Assembly (NCBI RefSeq): GCF_023715225.1
Contig: NZ_JAMBNS010000008.1
Location: 62,001 to 126,000 of the forward strand
Source: Robertmurraya korlensis
Lineage (GTDB): Bacteria; Bacillota; Bacilli; Bacillales; Cytobacillaceae
Length of the DNA: 64,000 bases
Direction: 5' to 3'
The translations under genes and the position numbers were made by a program. The notes under the pieces are model-generated. The model ran no database searches. It saw only the letters and a program-made list of their open reading frames with translations, and was not told where the DNA came from. Shown one piece after another: positions 54,425 through 63,925 of this stretch. Every line of letters starts with the position of its first letter. Position 1 is the stretch's first letter.

Positions 54425-56290
54425 ATGGAAAATGCATGGATCATACCGCTTTTCCCGCTACTATCATTTTTGTTCCTTCTTCTGTTCGGAAAAAAGCTAA
54501 AGGAAAACAGCGCCTATGTCGGAATCTTGCTAGTGGGTGTGTCGTTTGTTTATTCGCTCATCGTCTTATTTGAGCGGTTCACACAACCGACCTACAAAGC
54601 AGAGGGCACATGGCTTTCGATCGGAGATGTTCAACTAACAGCGGGTTTTGAAGTAAACCAGTTAAATGCGCTAATGCTCGTCATCGTATCTCTTGTTAGT
54701 TTGCTTGTACATACGTATTCAAAGGGATATATGCATGACGATGAACGCTTTCATGTGTTTTATGCGTATTTAGGATTATTCACGTTTGCAATGCTTGGTT
54801 TGGTTTTATCGCCCAATCTTTTACAAACGTATATTTTCTGGGAATTAGTCGGGGTTGGCTCCTTCCTATTAATCGGTTTCTACTTTTTTAAGGAAGACGC
54901 CAAAAAGGCTGCAAAAAAAGCCTTTATTATGACTCGTATTGGGGATGTTGGCCTTTTTATCGGGATGATTCTATTATTCTGGCAGGTAGGAAGCTTTGAA
55001 TATGATGAGATTTTTGCTGCGGTAGAGGCAGGCTCGATTTCTGCAGGAATGATCACCGTTACGGCCATCCTTATCTTCATTGGGGCTGTTGGGAAATCAG
55101 GTCAATTCCCGCTTCATACGTGGTTACCGGATGCGATGGAAGGTCCGACGCCAGTGTCAGCATTAATCCACGCGGCAACCATGGTTGCGGCAGGGGTATA
55201 CTTAGTAGCGGCTTTATTCCCGCTTTTCACCGCAAGTGAAACCGCGTTAATGACGGTAGCTGTGGTTGGAGCAATTACCGCAATCTTTGCGGCTAGCATC
55301 GGCTTAGTTCAAACCGATATCAAACGGGTTCTTGCTTACTCTACGGTCTCTCAGCTAGGTTATATGATGTTAGCGCTTGGGTCGGCTGGCTATGTAGCAG
55401 GGGTATTCCACCTGATGACTCACGCGTTTTTCAAGGCATTATTGTTTTTAGCAGCAGGTAGTGTCATTCATGCGGTTCATACGCAAAACATTGAAGAAAT
55501 GGGTGGCTTATGGAAAAAGCTTCGCGTCACTGGTCCATTATTTTTAGTGGGAACATTGGCGATTAGTGGAGTTCCATTATTCTCAGGGTTTTTTAGTAAA
55601 GATGAAATCTTAATTTCTGCTTGGGTTCATGGAAACACGGCATTATTTTGGTTAGCTGTGATCGCTGCTTTCTTTACTGCTTTTTATATGTTCCGTTTAT
55701 TCTTCCTCGTCTTTACGGGTGAGGCTAGAAAAGAAATCAAGCATGTTCATGAGTCTCCTGCTGTGATGACCCTTCCGATGGTTGTGCTCGGTGTTCTTGC
55801 CGTTGTTGCTGGATATGTGAACACACCTTGGTTTGGGACATTTTTAGGCGATTGGTTAGTGGAAGGCAATGAAGCGCTTGGCCATGGACACGTTGAAGGT
55901 CCAGCGTGGATTATGATTGTGGCAACACTTGTGTCACTAGCGGGAATTTTTCTTGCTTATCTCATGTATGGGAAAAAGTCTCTTTCACGCGATTGGCTAT
56001 CTAGCCGAGCACCAGTGACGTACAGTGTTTTATACAATAAGTACTTTGTTGATGAGTTTTACGAGTTAACGATTGTAAACATTACAAAGTTCTTTAGCTT
56101 GTTCCTCAAGTATATTGAAGTGTTTATTGTGGAAGGGATCGTTAACCTGGTTACCCAGTTTGTTCAAACGTTTGGAAAAATTGGTTCACGCGTGCATAAC
56201 GGTCAGGTGCAAATGTACGGAACGGTTGCTTTCGTTGGCTTAGCTGTCTTATTTGTGATTTTTGCTGTAACAGGGGGGTACTTCGGATGA
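54425..56290 (+). CDS. nuoL: NADH-quinone oxidoreductase subunit L
   Basis: Largest antiporter-like proton-pumping subunit with the lateral helix; 621 residues from the ATG at 54425, about fifteen to sixteen membrane helices. Motifs: FWELVGVGSFLLIGFYF, TRIGDVGLFIG, LHTWLPDAMEGPTPVSALIHAATMV and LAYSTVSQLGYMM with the key Lys/His/Glu residues. Earlier in-frame starts at 54416 (GTG) and 54422 (TTG) are possible; AAAAGGGGA lies at 54405-54413. Overlaps nuoM by 4 nt. Confidence 0.95.
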   Translation: MENAWIIPLFPLLSFLFLLLFGKKLKENSAYVGILLVGVSFVYSLIVLFERFTQPTYKAEGTWLSIGDVQLTAGFEVNQLNALMLVIVSLVSLLVHTYSKGYMHDDERFHVFYAYLGLFTFAMLGLVLSPNLLQTYIFWELVGVGSFLLIGFYFFKEDAKKAAKKAFIMTRIGDVGLFIGMILLFWQVGSFEYDEIFAAVEAGSISAGMITVTAILIFIGAVGKSGQFPLHTWLPDAMEGPTPVSALIHAATMVAAGVYLVAALFPLFTASETALMTVAVVGAITAIFAASIGLVQTDIKRVLAYSTVSQLGYMMLALGSAGYVAGVFHLMTHAFFKALLFLAAGSVIHAVHTQNIEEMGGLWKKLRVTGPLFLVGTLAISGVPLFSGFFSKDEILISAWVHGNTALFWLAVIAAFFTAFYMFRLFFLVFTGEARKEIKHVHESPAVMTLPMVVLGVLAVVAGYVNTPWFGTFLGDWLVEGNEALGHGHVEGPAWIMIVATLVSLAGIFLAYLMYGKKSLSRDWLSSRAPVTYSVLYNKYFVDEFYELTIVNITKFFSLFLKYIEVFIVEGIVNLVTQFVQTFGKIGSRVHNGQVQMYGTVAFVGLAVLFVIFAVTGGYFG

Positions 56291-57783
56291 ATTTGATGTT
56301 AGCACTCATCGTGTTTTCCCCGTTACTAGGGATTCTCGTTTTATCATTTATACCAAAAATGCAGGAGAGCTCCATTAAGCTAGTTGGGGTACTTGCTACT
56401 TTGCCAGCAATGGTTCTATCATTGGCTGTTTTCTCTCAATTTAAAAATGGAACAGAACTGTTTGAGTACAATCTGAAATGGAACTGGATTCACTTTGGAA
56501 TGAGTGAAGGAGTATTTGAAATTCCGTTTGAGTTGGGGATGGATGGATTCTCACTACTCATGGTGGTATTAACAAGTATTCTTTCCGTGTTAGCAGCGGT
56601 TGCTTCGTTTCATATTAAAAAAGAGTGGAAGGGCTACTTCATGCTATTCCTTCTACTTGAAGTAGGAATGCTCGGAGTATTCGTGGCCGAAAATTTAATT
56701 CTGTTCTTCTTATTCTTTGAAATCACACTTATTCCGATGTTCTTTTTAATCGGAAAATGGGGATATCATGAAAAAGAAAAAGCAGCATATAGCTTTCTGA
56801 TTTACAATGGACTTGGTTCAGCAGTTCTTTTAATTGTCATTATGGTATTGTTCGCTCGTACAGGAACCTCCAATATTGATGTGTTGCAGCAATTGTTAAC
56901 AGCGGATGCAGGTCATGCTCGAATTACGGACTCTGTAAAAATGGGGCTGTTACTAGCCTTATTAATTGCGTTTGGTGTAAAGCTACCTATTTTCCCGTTA
57001 CATACATGGATGCTTCGCGTTCACGTTCAAGCGCCACCACCAATCGTTATGCTTCACTCAGGAATTCTTTTGAAAATTGGAGCTTACGGGTTAATTCGCT
57101 TCGGGATGGGAATTTTCCCAGAACAATTTACCTCCATCGCTTGGTTGCTTGCCACGCTCGGTGTGGTGAATTTATTGTATGGAGCCTTTCTTGCTCTGAT
57201 TCAAAAGGATTTCAAGATGGTGTTAGCTTACTCTTCAATTTCTCATATGGGAATTGTGTTAATCGGAGTGGGAGCACTAAATGAAGCAGGTATTCAAGGA
57301 GCGATCTTCCAAGTGGTTTCTCACGGGTTAATCTCAGCTCTATTGTTCTTCTTAGTAGGCATCTTTTATGAGCGTTTCCATACGTCTCATATTCAAAAGC
57401 TTGGCGGAATGGCAAAGGGAATGCCGATCACAGCTGGTTTCTTATTAGCTGGAGCAATGGCTTCACTTGGTCTACCGGGAATGAGTGGATTCGTAAGTGA
57501 GTTCATGGCGTTTTTAGGATTATTCGAGGCCATGCCCGTACTTGCTGCTGTCGGCTGCTTAGGTATCATTTTAACAGCTGTGTACTTACTGCGAGCAGTG
57601 TTAGGAATGACATTTGGAAAAGCGCACCGAGAATTCACAGGTGTTTCGGATATTCGTTCCTTTGAATGGGCGCCGGTTCTCGTTCTTGTCGGGTTAATTG
57701 TGTTAATTGGTGTTTACCCAAGTGTACTAAGTGAAACATTAAAAGCCACACTTGAGACTATCATGCTTGGGTTAGGAGGGTGA
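56287..57783 (+). CDS. nuoM: NADH-quinone oxidoreductase subunit M
   Basis: Antiporter-like proton-pumping subunit; 498 residues, about fourteen membrane helices. Key motifs: FFLFFEITLIPMFFLIGKWG (conserved Glu), FGVKLPIFPLHTWMLRVHVQ (conserved Lys/His) and MVLAYSSISHMGIV. Coupled to nuoL by ATGA. Confidence 0.96.
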   Translation: MNLMLALIVFSPLLGILVLSFIPKMQESSIKLVGVLATLPAMVLSLAVFSQFKNGTELFEYNLKWNWIHFGMSEGVFEIPFELGMDGFSLLMVVLTSILSVLAAVASFHIKKEWKGYFMLFLLLEVGMLGVFVAENLILFFLFFEITLIPMFFLIGKWGYHEKEKAAYSFLIYNGLGSAVLLIVIMVLFARTGTSNIDVLQQLLTADAGHARITDSVKMGLLLALLIAFGVKLPIFPLHTWMLRVHVQAPPPIVMLHSGILLKIGAYGLIRFGMGIFPEQFTSIAWLLATLGVVNLLYGAFLALIQKDFKMVLAYSSISHMGIVLIGVGALNEAGIQGAIFQVVSHGLISALLFFLVGIFYERFHTSHIQKLGGMAKGMPITAGFLLAGAMASLGLPGMSGFVSEFMAFLGLFEAMPVLAAVGCLGIILTAVYLLRAVLGMTFGKAHREFTGVSDIRSFEWAPVLVLVGLIVLIGVYPSVLSETLKATLETIMLGLGG

Positions 57784-57789
57784 TGAAGG

Positions 57790-59307
57790 ATGGATCTTGA
57801 ACAAATGTTATCGTATCAATGGGCAATTATGACACCGGAGTTCATCATCCTTGGTATTGCAACCGTCCTTTCTATCATGGACTTGTTCATGCCGAAAAAC
57901 CAAGATCGAAAAATTCTTGGCTGGATTGCATTCACTGCCATTATTGCAGCGTTTGTGTCTTTACTAGGATTGGTAGATTTAGAATTAACGAGTATTTTAT
58001 ATGATACGTTTCGCTTAGATTCGTACGCAAAAGCGTTCAAGTTGTTACTACTCATAGGTGCAGCGCTTGTTATGCTACTTGCGGTCAGCTATGAACCAAA
58101 GGAAGAGATGAAAGAATACAAGGGAGAGTTCTACTATTTATTTTTAACCGCTTTGCTCGGAGCGATGGTCATGACATCGAGCGGAGACTTAATCACATTA
58201 TTTGTCGGACTTGAACTTTTATCGCTTTCTTCCTATATTTTAGCGGGCATGCGTAAAAAGCATCTTCCATCGAATGAGTCAGCTATGAAATATGTCATCA
58301 ATGGCGGAATTTCAACAGCTGTCACCCTGTTTGGATTAAGCTATGTGTTTGGATTAACTGGATCAACCAACTTAACCGAGATTACAGGTGTGTTATCAGC
58401 GAACTTTGATACACAGCAAATCTACTTGCTTGGTTTATCTTTTTTACTAGTGTTTGTTGGACTATCATTTAAATTGGCATCGGTACCGTTTCATATGTGG
58501 GCGCCAGATGTGTATCAAGGAGCGCCAACGCCAGTTACTGCCTTTTTAAGCGTTGTATCCAAAACCGCTGGATTCGTGATTTTGCTTCGTATTCTGTTGT
58601 CTGTATACGGGGCAGCACCATCTGGTTCGAGTACGGCATCGTATCCGATGCTGATTAAAATGCAAGATTATATCGCACTGCTTGCAGGAGCAACGATGAT
58701 CATCGGGAATGTTATTGCTTTACGTCAACGCAATGTGAAACGTCTTTTTGCTTACTCGAGTATCGCGCATGCGGGTTACCTATTGGTCGCGATAGCGGCA
58801 TTGTCAGCGTTCATGTTTGACGCGATGTGGTTTTACTTAGGAGCATATTTGTTCATGAACCTTGGTGCGTTTGCCATCATACAGCTGATCAGTGGAAAAA
58901 CAGATAATGAAGATATTAGTGCATTTGCTGGACTTTATAAGCGTTCACCAATCTTGGCCGTTTCAATGGGAATATTTCTTCTTTCGTTAGCGGGAATTCC
59001 AGGAACAGCAGGCTTTATTGGAAAGCTGAACATTTTTATGGGAACGTTCTATGTGGACCCAGCACACTATGTGCTAGCATCGGTCATGATCGCCACGACC
59101 GTCATTTCGTACTTCTACTATTTCGGCATTTTTACACAAATGTTCTTCCGACCAGCAGCAACCGATGAAAAAATTCAGCTTCCAGCTGGAATAATCGTCG
59201 TGTTAATTATTACGGTCGCAGCCACCATTGTGTTTGGTCTATTCCCGAATTTGGCGTTTGATTTCTTGCACAATCAATTCAACGGCTTTTCGGACATGTT
59301 TCAATAA
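57790..59307 (+). CDS. nuoN: NADH-quinone oxidoreductase subunit N
   Basis: Third antiporter-like subunit; 505 residues, about fourteen membrane helices. Motifs: LFVGLELLSLSSYILAGM (conserved Glu), FKLASVPFHMWAPDVYQGAP and RLFAYSSIAHAGYLLVAI. Lies 6 nt after nuoM with GGAGGGTGATGA upstream. Last gene of the operon; two hairpins follow. Confidence 0.96.
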   Translation: MDLEQMLSYQWAIMTPEFIILGIATVLSIMDLFMPKNQDRKILGWIAFTAIIAAFVSLLGLVDLELTSILYDTFRLDSYAKAFKLLLLIGAALVMLLAVSYEPKEEMKEYKGEFYYLFLTALLGAMVMTSSGDLITLFVGLELLSLSSYILAGMRKKHLPSNESAMKYVINGGISTAVTLFGLSYVFGLTGSTNLTEITGVLSANFDTQQIYLLGLSFLLVFVGLSFKLASVPFHMWAPDVYQGAPTPVTAFLSVVSKTAGFVILLRILLSVYGAAPSGSSTASYPMLIKMQDYIALLAGATMIIGNVIALRQRNVKRLFAYSSIAHAGYLLVAIAALSAFMFDAMWFYLGAYLFMNLGAFAIIQLISGKTDNEDISAFAGLYKRSPILAVSMGIFLLSLAGIPGTAGFIGKLNIFMGTFYVDPAHYVLASVMIATTVISYFYYFGIFTQMFFRPAATDEKIQLPAGIIVVLIITVAATIVFGLFPNLAFDFLHNQFNGFSDMFQ

Positions 59308-59323
59308 GTAATACTGGGAGTAA

Positions 59324-59355
59324 AACTAGCAAAAGTTGGGGGACTTTTGCTAGTT
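59324..59355 (+). terminator. First hairpin after nuoN (no U-tract)
   Basis: Perfect 13-bp stem AACTAGCAAAAGT (59324-59336) with ACTTTTGCTAGTT (59343-59355) and loop TGGGGG. It is followed by ACACACGG, so termination efficiency is doubtful. Confidence 0.6.
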
Positions 59356-59389
59356 ACACACGGTAAGATGGGGTTTTAATAGAAGTAGC

Positions 59390-59421
59390 AAGAAGAGGGT
59401 TGGGGGACCCTCTTCTTTTTT
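59390..59421 (+). terminator. Rho-independent terminator of the nuo operon
   Basis: Perfect 11-bp stem AAGAAGAGGGT (59390-59400) with ACCCTCTTCTT (59407-59417), loop TGGGGG, then TTTT. The loop is identical to that of the preceding hairpin. Confidence 0.9.
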
Positions 59422-59462
59422 GTGTAAGGAGGTTTTTATTGTTGGGGAGCGGGGTAAAGAGA

Positions 59463-59516
59463 GTTTTATGACGTTTAACGGTGGTACCAAAAGCTTAAAT
59501 GGGTCATAAAACGTCA
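59463..59516. repeat. Palindromic element with two alternative pairings before ywzB
   Basis: GTTTTATGAC (59463-59472) can pair with GTCATAAAAC (59503-59512). Alternatively TGACGTTT (59469-59476) can pair with AAACGTCA (59509-59516). The two are mutually exclusive. The inner part has GGTGGTACC. Located in the 358-nt nuoN-ywzB gap; the remainder of that gap shows only the two hairpins upstream and an AT-rich leader. Confidence 0.5.
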
Positions 59517-59665
59517 GCCCATAAAAATCTCTAAAAAAAACGAAACTTTTTCCCACCCTCACTCGTCAATAATGAGGTATGTGGTTCTGTTTTTGTAACA
59601 AAAATGATACAATGAAAGGTGGGCTTGCCCAAAGACCAATTGTATAAGGGAGAGAAGAAGTACCG

Positions 59666-59911
59666 ATGATCGCAGAATTTGGACATCAAGCGTTGATTAG
59701 CATTTTGTCGCATTTGTTTTTTATTGCACTTGCTTGGTGGGCGCTACAGTCCATTAATTATGAAAAGTTACTAAGAGCGAACCATGTGTTACAAGCAAGA
59801 GTGTTGTTTATATTTTTATCGATTGTGATTGGTTCTACTGTTAGTAATTTTTTCCTGGATTATTTACTGTGGTCACAACAACTACCATTACTCTTCCAAA
59901 TGATTATGTAA
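59666..59911 (+). CDS. ywzB: DUF1146 family membrane protein (YwzB)
   Basis: An 81-residue protein with two membrane helices (about 10-28 and 45-63), matching YwzB by size and by position between the respiratory operon and ywmB-murAA-spoIID. Function unknown. The ATG at 59666 follows AAGGGAGAGAAG. Confidence 0.85.
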   Translation: MIAEFGHQALISILSHLFFIALAWWALQSINYEKLLRANHVLQARVLFIFLSIVIGSTVSNFFLDYLLWSQQLPLLFQMIM

Positions 59912-60075
59912 AATATAGGTCTTCTGACATTTTTATTAATGTCTAAATTTAAGTAAAATTCTCTTTGTGTGTTACTGCACAAAAGCTTACATAAGACTTG
60001 TCAAAAAGTGACGACAATTCCTAAGTATGACCTTGAGCTACCTGGTAACAATGGTAGTAAGGGGAGGAATTGTAG

Positions 60076-60822
60076 ATGAAAAAACTTTCTTATGTCTTAT
60101 TAATCATTTGCTTAACAGGTTTTGCCATTATAAACATTGGGAATAAAACGATAGTAGCGAAAGAACAGCTTGACTTACTTACACTTGCTTCTGTCGTGGA
60201 AGGGGAACAAATTCCCATCACTGAATGGTCTTTACATGCAAGAGAGAAAATGGACCATTTAACCAGTTTGGAGGACGTGAAGGAGTTCAGTAACGACTTG
60301 CAAAAAAAATTTCCTGAATGGTCATGGAATGTGAATTCTAAAGCGAATATGTGGGAAGCTACAGGTATAAGCACCACTGACCATGGTCCAAAGGAAAAAA
60401 TCCAAGTTTTAACAACCCTCACAAATCAGCACCCTCAAACGTATATCATTTATGAGGTGAATGACCAGAAATTTTCGCAACAAACCACACAATTTCTTGA
60501 AAATGAACTACCATTGCAGCTCTCTGACATATTTCGAGGAAAACCAACAATTTTCTCTTGTATAAAAGGCGAATTCAGTGATAAGATGAATAAGTCTTTG
60601 CCTGATACTGTCAACCGTTTGCTGGCACAGTTTAAGGCAGAAGAGATTGAATCATTAGACGAAAATAATTTTGTATCATCATCGGCGTTTTCGCCTATGT
60701 TGTCAAAAGGTCTAACAAGCAAACAGAAAGAAATGAATCTACAACTAGGACTTAGAACGCAAGGATTGGGCGCAAAGACTACCCTAGTAGTTGGCACACC
60801 AATCATTACGATTGAATATTAA
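60076..60822 (+). CDS. ywmB: YwmB family protein (TATA-box-binding-like fold)
   Basis: A 248-residue exported or membrane-anchored protein: an N-terminal hydrophobic segment (about 5-24) then a domain assigned to the YwmB/DUF1779 family, whose structure resembles a duplicated TATA-binding-protein fold. DNA binding is not implied, because the protein is predicted to lie outside the membrane. The ATG follows AGGGGAGGAA. Upstream of murAA and spoIID as in B. subtilis. Confidence 0.85.
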   Translation: MKKLSYVLLIICLTGFAIINIGNKTIVAKEQLDLLTLASVVEGEQIPITEWSLHAREKMDHLTSLEDVKEFSNDLQKKFPEWSWNVNSKANMWEATGISTTDHGPKEKIQVLTTLTNQHPQTYIIYEVNDQKFSQQTTQFLENELPLQLSDIFRGKPTIFSCIKGEFSDKMNKSLPDTVNRLLAQFKAEEIESLDENNFVSSSAFSPMLSKGLTSKQKEMNLQLGLRTQGLGAKTTLVVGTPIITIEY

Positions 60823-60854
60823 TATAGAGAAAATGGACGCGGAGGGGAATACAC

Positions 60855-62162
60855 TTGGAAAAAATCATCGTCCGCGGCGGAAGAAGGCTTAGTGGCTCAG
60901 TGAAAGTAGAAGGCGCTAAAAATGCAGTTTTGCCTGTGATCGCCGCAACATTATTAGCAAGTGATGGAAAATGCGTAATTAAAGATGTGCCGACGCTCTC
61001 CGATGTATATACAATCAATGAAGTGTTACGCTATTTGAATGCCAACGTTGGATTTAAAGATAACACGGTAACGGTTGATGCATCTGGAGTATTAAGAGAA
61101 GAAGCACCATTTGAATATGTTCGAAAAATGAGAGCATCTGTACTAGTAATGGGTTCATTGCTAGCTCGAAATGGCCGTGCACGAGTTGCATTGCCGGGTG
61201 GCTGTGCAATTGGTTCACGTCCAATTGATCAGCATTTAAAAGGCTTCGAAGCTATGGGTGCCAAGGTGAAAGTTGGAAACGGATTTATTGAAGCTGAAGC
61301 TCCAGAAGGTCGCTTACACGGCGCAAAAATCTATTTAGACTTCCCAAGTGTCGGTGCGACTGAAAATATTATGATGGCCGCGACTCTTGCCAATGGTACG
61401 ACCGTGATGGAAAACTGTGCGAAAGAGCCAGAAATTGTGGACTTAGCCAATTTCCTTAACAAAATGGGTGCCAAAGTAAGAGGAGCAGGAACAGGTACAA
61501 TTCGCATTGAAGGTGTAGACGTTCTTTTTGGTTGCGAGCATCATATTATTCCTGATCGTATTGAGGCTGGAACATTCATGGTTGCTTCCGCTATTACTGG
61601 TGGAAATGTGCTTGTAAGAGGAGCCGTTCCAGAACATTTAACCTCACTTATTGCGAAAATGGAAGAGATGGGCGTTATTATTGAAGAAGAGGCTGACGGT
61701 TTACGTGTCATTGGACCAGATAACCTAAAAGCCGTTGATATTAAAACGATGCCACATCCAGGATTCCCAACAGATATGCAATCACAAATGATGGCATTGC
61801 TTCTTCACGCAAAAGGAACAAGTATGATTACGGAAACGGTATTTGAAAACCGCTTTATGCACGTGGAAGAATTCCGTCGTATGAATGCTGATATTAAAAT
61901 TGAAGGTCGTTCAGTGATTATGAATGGACCATCTAACCTGCAAGGAGCAGAGGTTGCTGCAACGGATTTACGTGCGGCTGCTGCGCTTATTTTAACAGGG
62001 TTAGTGGCTGATGGCATCACTCGTGTAACAGAGCTTAAGCATTTGGATCGTGGGTATGTTGACTTCCATCATAAGCTTGCAGCACTTGGTGCAGATATCG
62101 AGCGTGTGACAGAAGTGGTTGAAACAATCGCAGAAACATACGTTAGCGATATGAATGCTTAA
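60855..62162 (+). CDS. murAA: UDP-N-acetylglucosamine 1-carboxyvinyltransferase (primary, MurAA)
   Basis: First committed step of peptidoglycan synthesis; 435 residues with catalytic Cys117 in [23 protein letters not shown] at the substrate site and [13 protein letters not shown] near the C-terminus. TTG start at 60855 with GGAGGGG at 60841-60847. Its neighbourhood (ywmB, spoIID, spoIIQ) is that of the essential murAA of B. subtilis; the paralogue at 21415 sits next to rho. Confidence 0.95.
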   Translation: MEKIIVRGGRRLSGSVKVEGAKNAVLPVIAATLLASDGKCVIKDVPTLSDVYTINEVLRYLNANVGFKDNTVTVDASGVLREEAPFEYVRKMRASVLVMGSLLARNGRARVALPGGCAIGSRPIDQHLKGFEAMGAKVKVGNGFIEAEAPEGRLHGAKIYLDFPSVGATENIMMAATLANGTTVMENCAKEPEIVDLANFLNKMGAKVRGAGTGTIRIEGVDVLFGCEHHIIPDRIEAGTFMVASAITGGNVLVRGAVPEHLTSLIAKMEEMGVIIEEEADGLRVIGPDNLKAVDIKTMPHPGFPTDMQSQMMALLLHAKGTSMITETVFENRFMHVEEFRRMNADIKIEGRSVIMNGPSNLQGAEVAATDLRAAAALILTGLVADGITRVTELKHLDRGYVDFHHKLAALGADIERVTEVVETIAETYVSDMNA

Positions 62163-62184
62163 ATAAATATATATTCGTAAATGT

Positions 62185-62219
62185 AAACCGTAGAAGTATT
62201 CCATACTCTGCGGTTTTTT
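62185..62219 (+). terminator. Rho-independent terminator of murAA
   Basis: AAACCG-TAGA-AGTAT pairs with ATACT-CTG-CGGTTT around a short loop (62185-62217), followed by TTTT. Confidence 0.8.
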
Positions 62220-62300
62220 ACATTTTTATTACATAAAATAATGACCACCTAGAATATTGTGATGCATCGTCGATGTTTTTATTCATAAAAGAAGAAAAAG

Positions 62301-62329
62301 TCATATTTGCTTGTCCAAGTCCATATGTA
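62301..62329 (+). promoter_or_regulatory. Candidate sigma-E promoter of spoIID
   Basis: TCATATT (62301-62307), a 14-nt spacer and CATATGTA (62322-62329) resemble the sigma-E consensus KMATATT-N14-CATACAHT. B. subtilis spoIID is a classical sigma-E gene. Confidence 0.55.
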
Positions 62330-62389
62330 TGAATGGAGACGGGACTACATATTCCTTGTTACCTAATGCGTACTGGAGGCACAAGCGCA

Positions 62390-63409
62390 ATGAAACTAAA
62401 ACCATTTGTAATCGTATCCGCCATTCTATTCGTCGTCACACTCATGATTCCTACACTCGTCGTGCTCCCTTTTTCAGAGGGTAAGGTAAGTGGAAAACTT
62501 GGAGAGGAAACCGCCAAAGAGACGGTAGCTGAAGCACCACCAACGGGTCCGGCCGTAGAGGTTGCTGTTTATCGTACAGCTTCAGAATCAGTTGAGACAT
62601 TGGAGTTGGATAACTATGTGACAGGCGTCGTTGCTTCAGAAATGCCAGCCACGTTTGAACTTGAAGCATTAAAGGCACAAGCTCTTACAGCCAGAACCTA
62701 TATCGTGAGACAAATGATCAGCTCGGAAAAACTGGAAGTACCGGATGGGGCGCTCGTGACGGACACGGTACAGCACCAGGTATATAAGAATGATGAAGAG
62801 CTTCGAAAAATTTGGGGCAAAGACTACACCTGGAAAATAGAGAAGATCCGTAAAGCTGTACAAGAAACGAGCGGACAGATCTTAACCTACGAGGGAAGTC
62901 CGATCGATGCGACGTTCTTTTCAACCAGTAACGGGTACACAGAAAATGCCGAAGCAGTTTGGCAAGGAGCTCTTCCTTATTTGAAAAGCGTTGAAAGCCC
63001 TTGGGATAAGAACTCAAAGGAATTTAATGGACAAAAGGTGGTATCCGTGGCAGATTTTGAACGCCTTTTAGGAGTAAAGGTGGGCTCAGGTGATACAATT
63101 GGGAAAGTCGTCGAACGAACATCCAGTAATCGAGTGAGCAAAGTGGATTTTAATGGCACGGTTTTAACCGGGCAAGACATTCGTACAAAGCTGGAGTTAA
63201 AATCAACCGACTTTACGTGGGAGCGAAAAGGCAACCAAATCGTTATAAATACAAAAGGGTACGGTCACGGCGTTGGTATGAGCCAATACGGGGCGAATGG
63301 AATGGCGCAAGAAGGGAAGAACTACGTAGATATCGCGAAGTACTACTACCAAGGAGTAGAAGTCGTATCATCAAACGATCTGCTCACGAAGATTACTGCC
63401 CAGAAATAG
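62390..63409 (+). CDS. spoIID: Stage II sporulation protein D (lytic transglycosylase)
   Basis: Mother-cell membrane enzyme that degrades septal peptidoglycan for engulfment, with SpoIIM and SpoIIP. The 339-residue protein has an N-terminal membrane segment (about 5-27) and the SpoIID domain with DNYVTGVVASEMPATFELEA; Glu84 is the likely catalytic acid. STSNGYTENAEAVW and GYGHGVGMSQYGANGMA follow. The ATG at 62390 follows GGAGGC; an upstream reading from 62333 overlaps the promoter region. Confidence 0.95.
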   Translation: MKLKPFVIVSAILFVVTLMIPTLVVLPFSEGKVSGKLGEETAKETVAEAPPTGPAVEVAVYRTASESVETLELDNYVTGVVASEMPATFELEALKAQALTARTYIVRQMISSEKLEVPDGALVTDTVQHQVYKNDEELRKIWGKDYTWKIEKIRKAVQETSGQILTYEGSPIDATFFSTSNGYTENAEAVWQGALPYLKSVESPWDKNSKEFNGQKVVSVADFERLLGVKVGSGDTIGKVVERTSSNRVSKVDFNGTVLTGQDIRTKLELKSTDFTWERKGNQIVINTKGYGHGVGMSQYGANGMAQEGKNYVDIAKYYYQGVEVVSSNDLLTKITAQK

Positions 63410-63440
63410 CTAGAGCGACTGCTCTAGCTATTTCTTTTTC
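63404..63440. terminator. Bidirectional terminator between spoIID and the VanZ-like gene
   Basis: Perfect 13-bp stem AAATAGCTAGAGC (63404-63416) with GCTCTAGCTATTT (63421-63433), loop GACT, then CTTTTTC on the plus strand. The convergent gene ends in the same region and may use it in reverse. Confidence 0.8.
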
Positions 63441-63802
63441 AAAAAAGAAAAGCGGTTGACGACATAGTAGGCTACGGTAACACCAATCACGTCCTTCACA
63501 AGGTCAATCCATGTGGCCGAGCGGTAAGGAACGAAGGACTGATGGATTTCATCTGTTGCTCCGTACAGGCAAGCAATGATCGCGAAGATGAGGCTCGTCT
63601 TTTTTGATAGCTGTCCATTTCCATAAAGTGCAAGGGCGAATAAAAGATACAGAATACCGAATTCGATCAGGTGTAAGGATTCTTTGATGATGCGGTCGAG
63701 GGACAAATCGGGCAGGGCGACGAATTCGTCAGCCGGGAAGCTAGATAGTGTCCAAATAAGCGCCATATATGCAAGGGGAAGGGCCCAAAGAAATTTTTTC
63801 AT
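63428..63802 (-). CDS. VanZ-like family membrane protein
   Basis: A 124-residue protein with four predicted membrane helices and the VanZ-like signature FPADEF... KESLHLIEFGILYLLFALAL and GATDEIHQSFVPYRSATWID. Members are widespread in Firmicutes with unclear function; the association with teicoplanin resistance comes from enterococcal VanZ and should not be assumed. The start at 63802 (MKKFL) has AGGAG upstream on the minus strand; a longer ORF starts at 63820. Not part of an adjacent operon. Confidence 0.85.
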   Translation of the reverse strand: MKKFLWALPLAYMALIWTLSSFPADEFVALPDLSLDRIIKESLHLIEFGILYLLFALALYGNGQLSKKTSLIFAIIACLYGATDEIHQSFVPYRSATWIDLVKDVIGVTVAYYVVNRFSFLKKK

Positions 63803-63876
63803 AAAACAATCTCCTATCATGAATAATTGTAAAAGCTTTGTCGAAAAATAAGTCTAAAAATTTTTTTCCTCACAAC

Positions 63877-63905
63877 GTATATATTTCTCTCACATTGTTC
63901 AAACT
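63877..63905 (+). promoter_or_regulatory. Candidate sigma-F promoter of spoIIQ
   Basis: GTATA (63877-63881), a 15-nt spacer and GTTCAAACT (63897-63905) match the sigma-F consensus GYWTA-N15-GGNNANAHT with one deviation. Confidence 0.6.
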
Positions 63906-63925
63906 GATTGCTGAGGTGATGATAA

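Noticed and set aside
59463-59516. T-box riboswitch suggested by GGTGGTACC
   Set aside because: The flanking T-box core (AGGGUGGNACCGCG) and specifier domain are missing and the downstream gene is not tRNA- or amino-acid-related.
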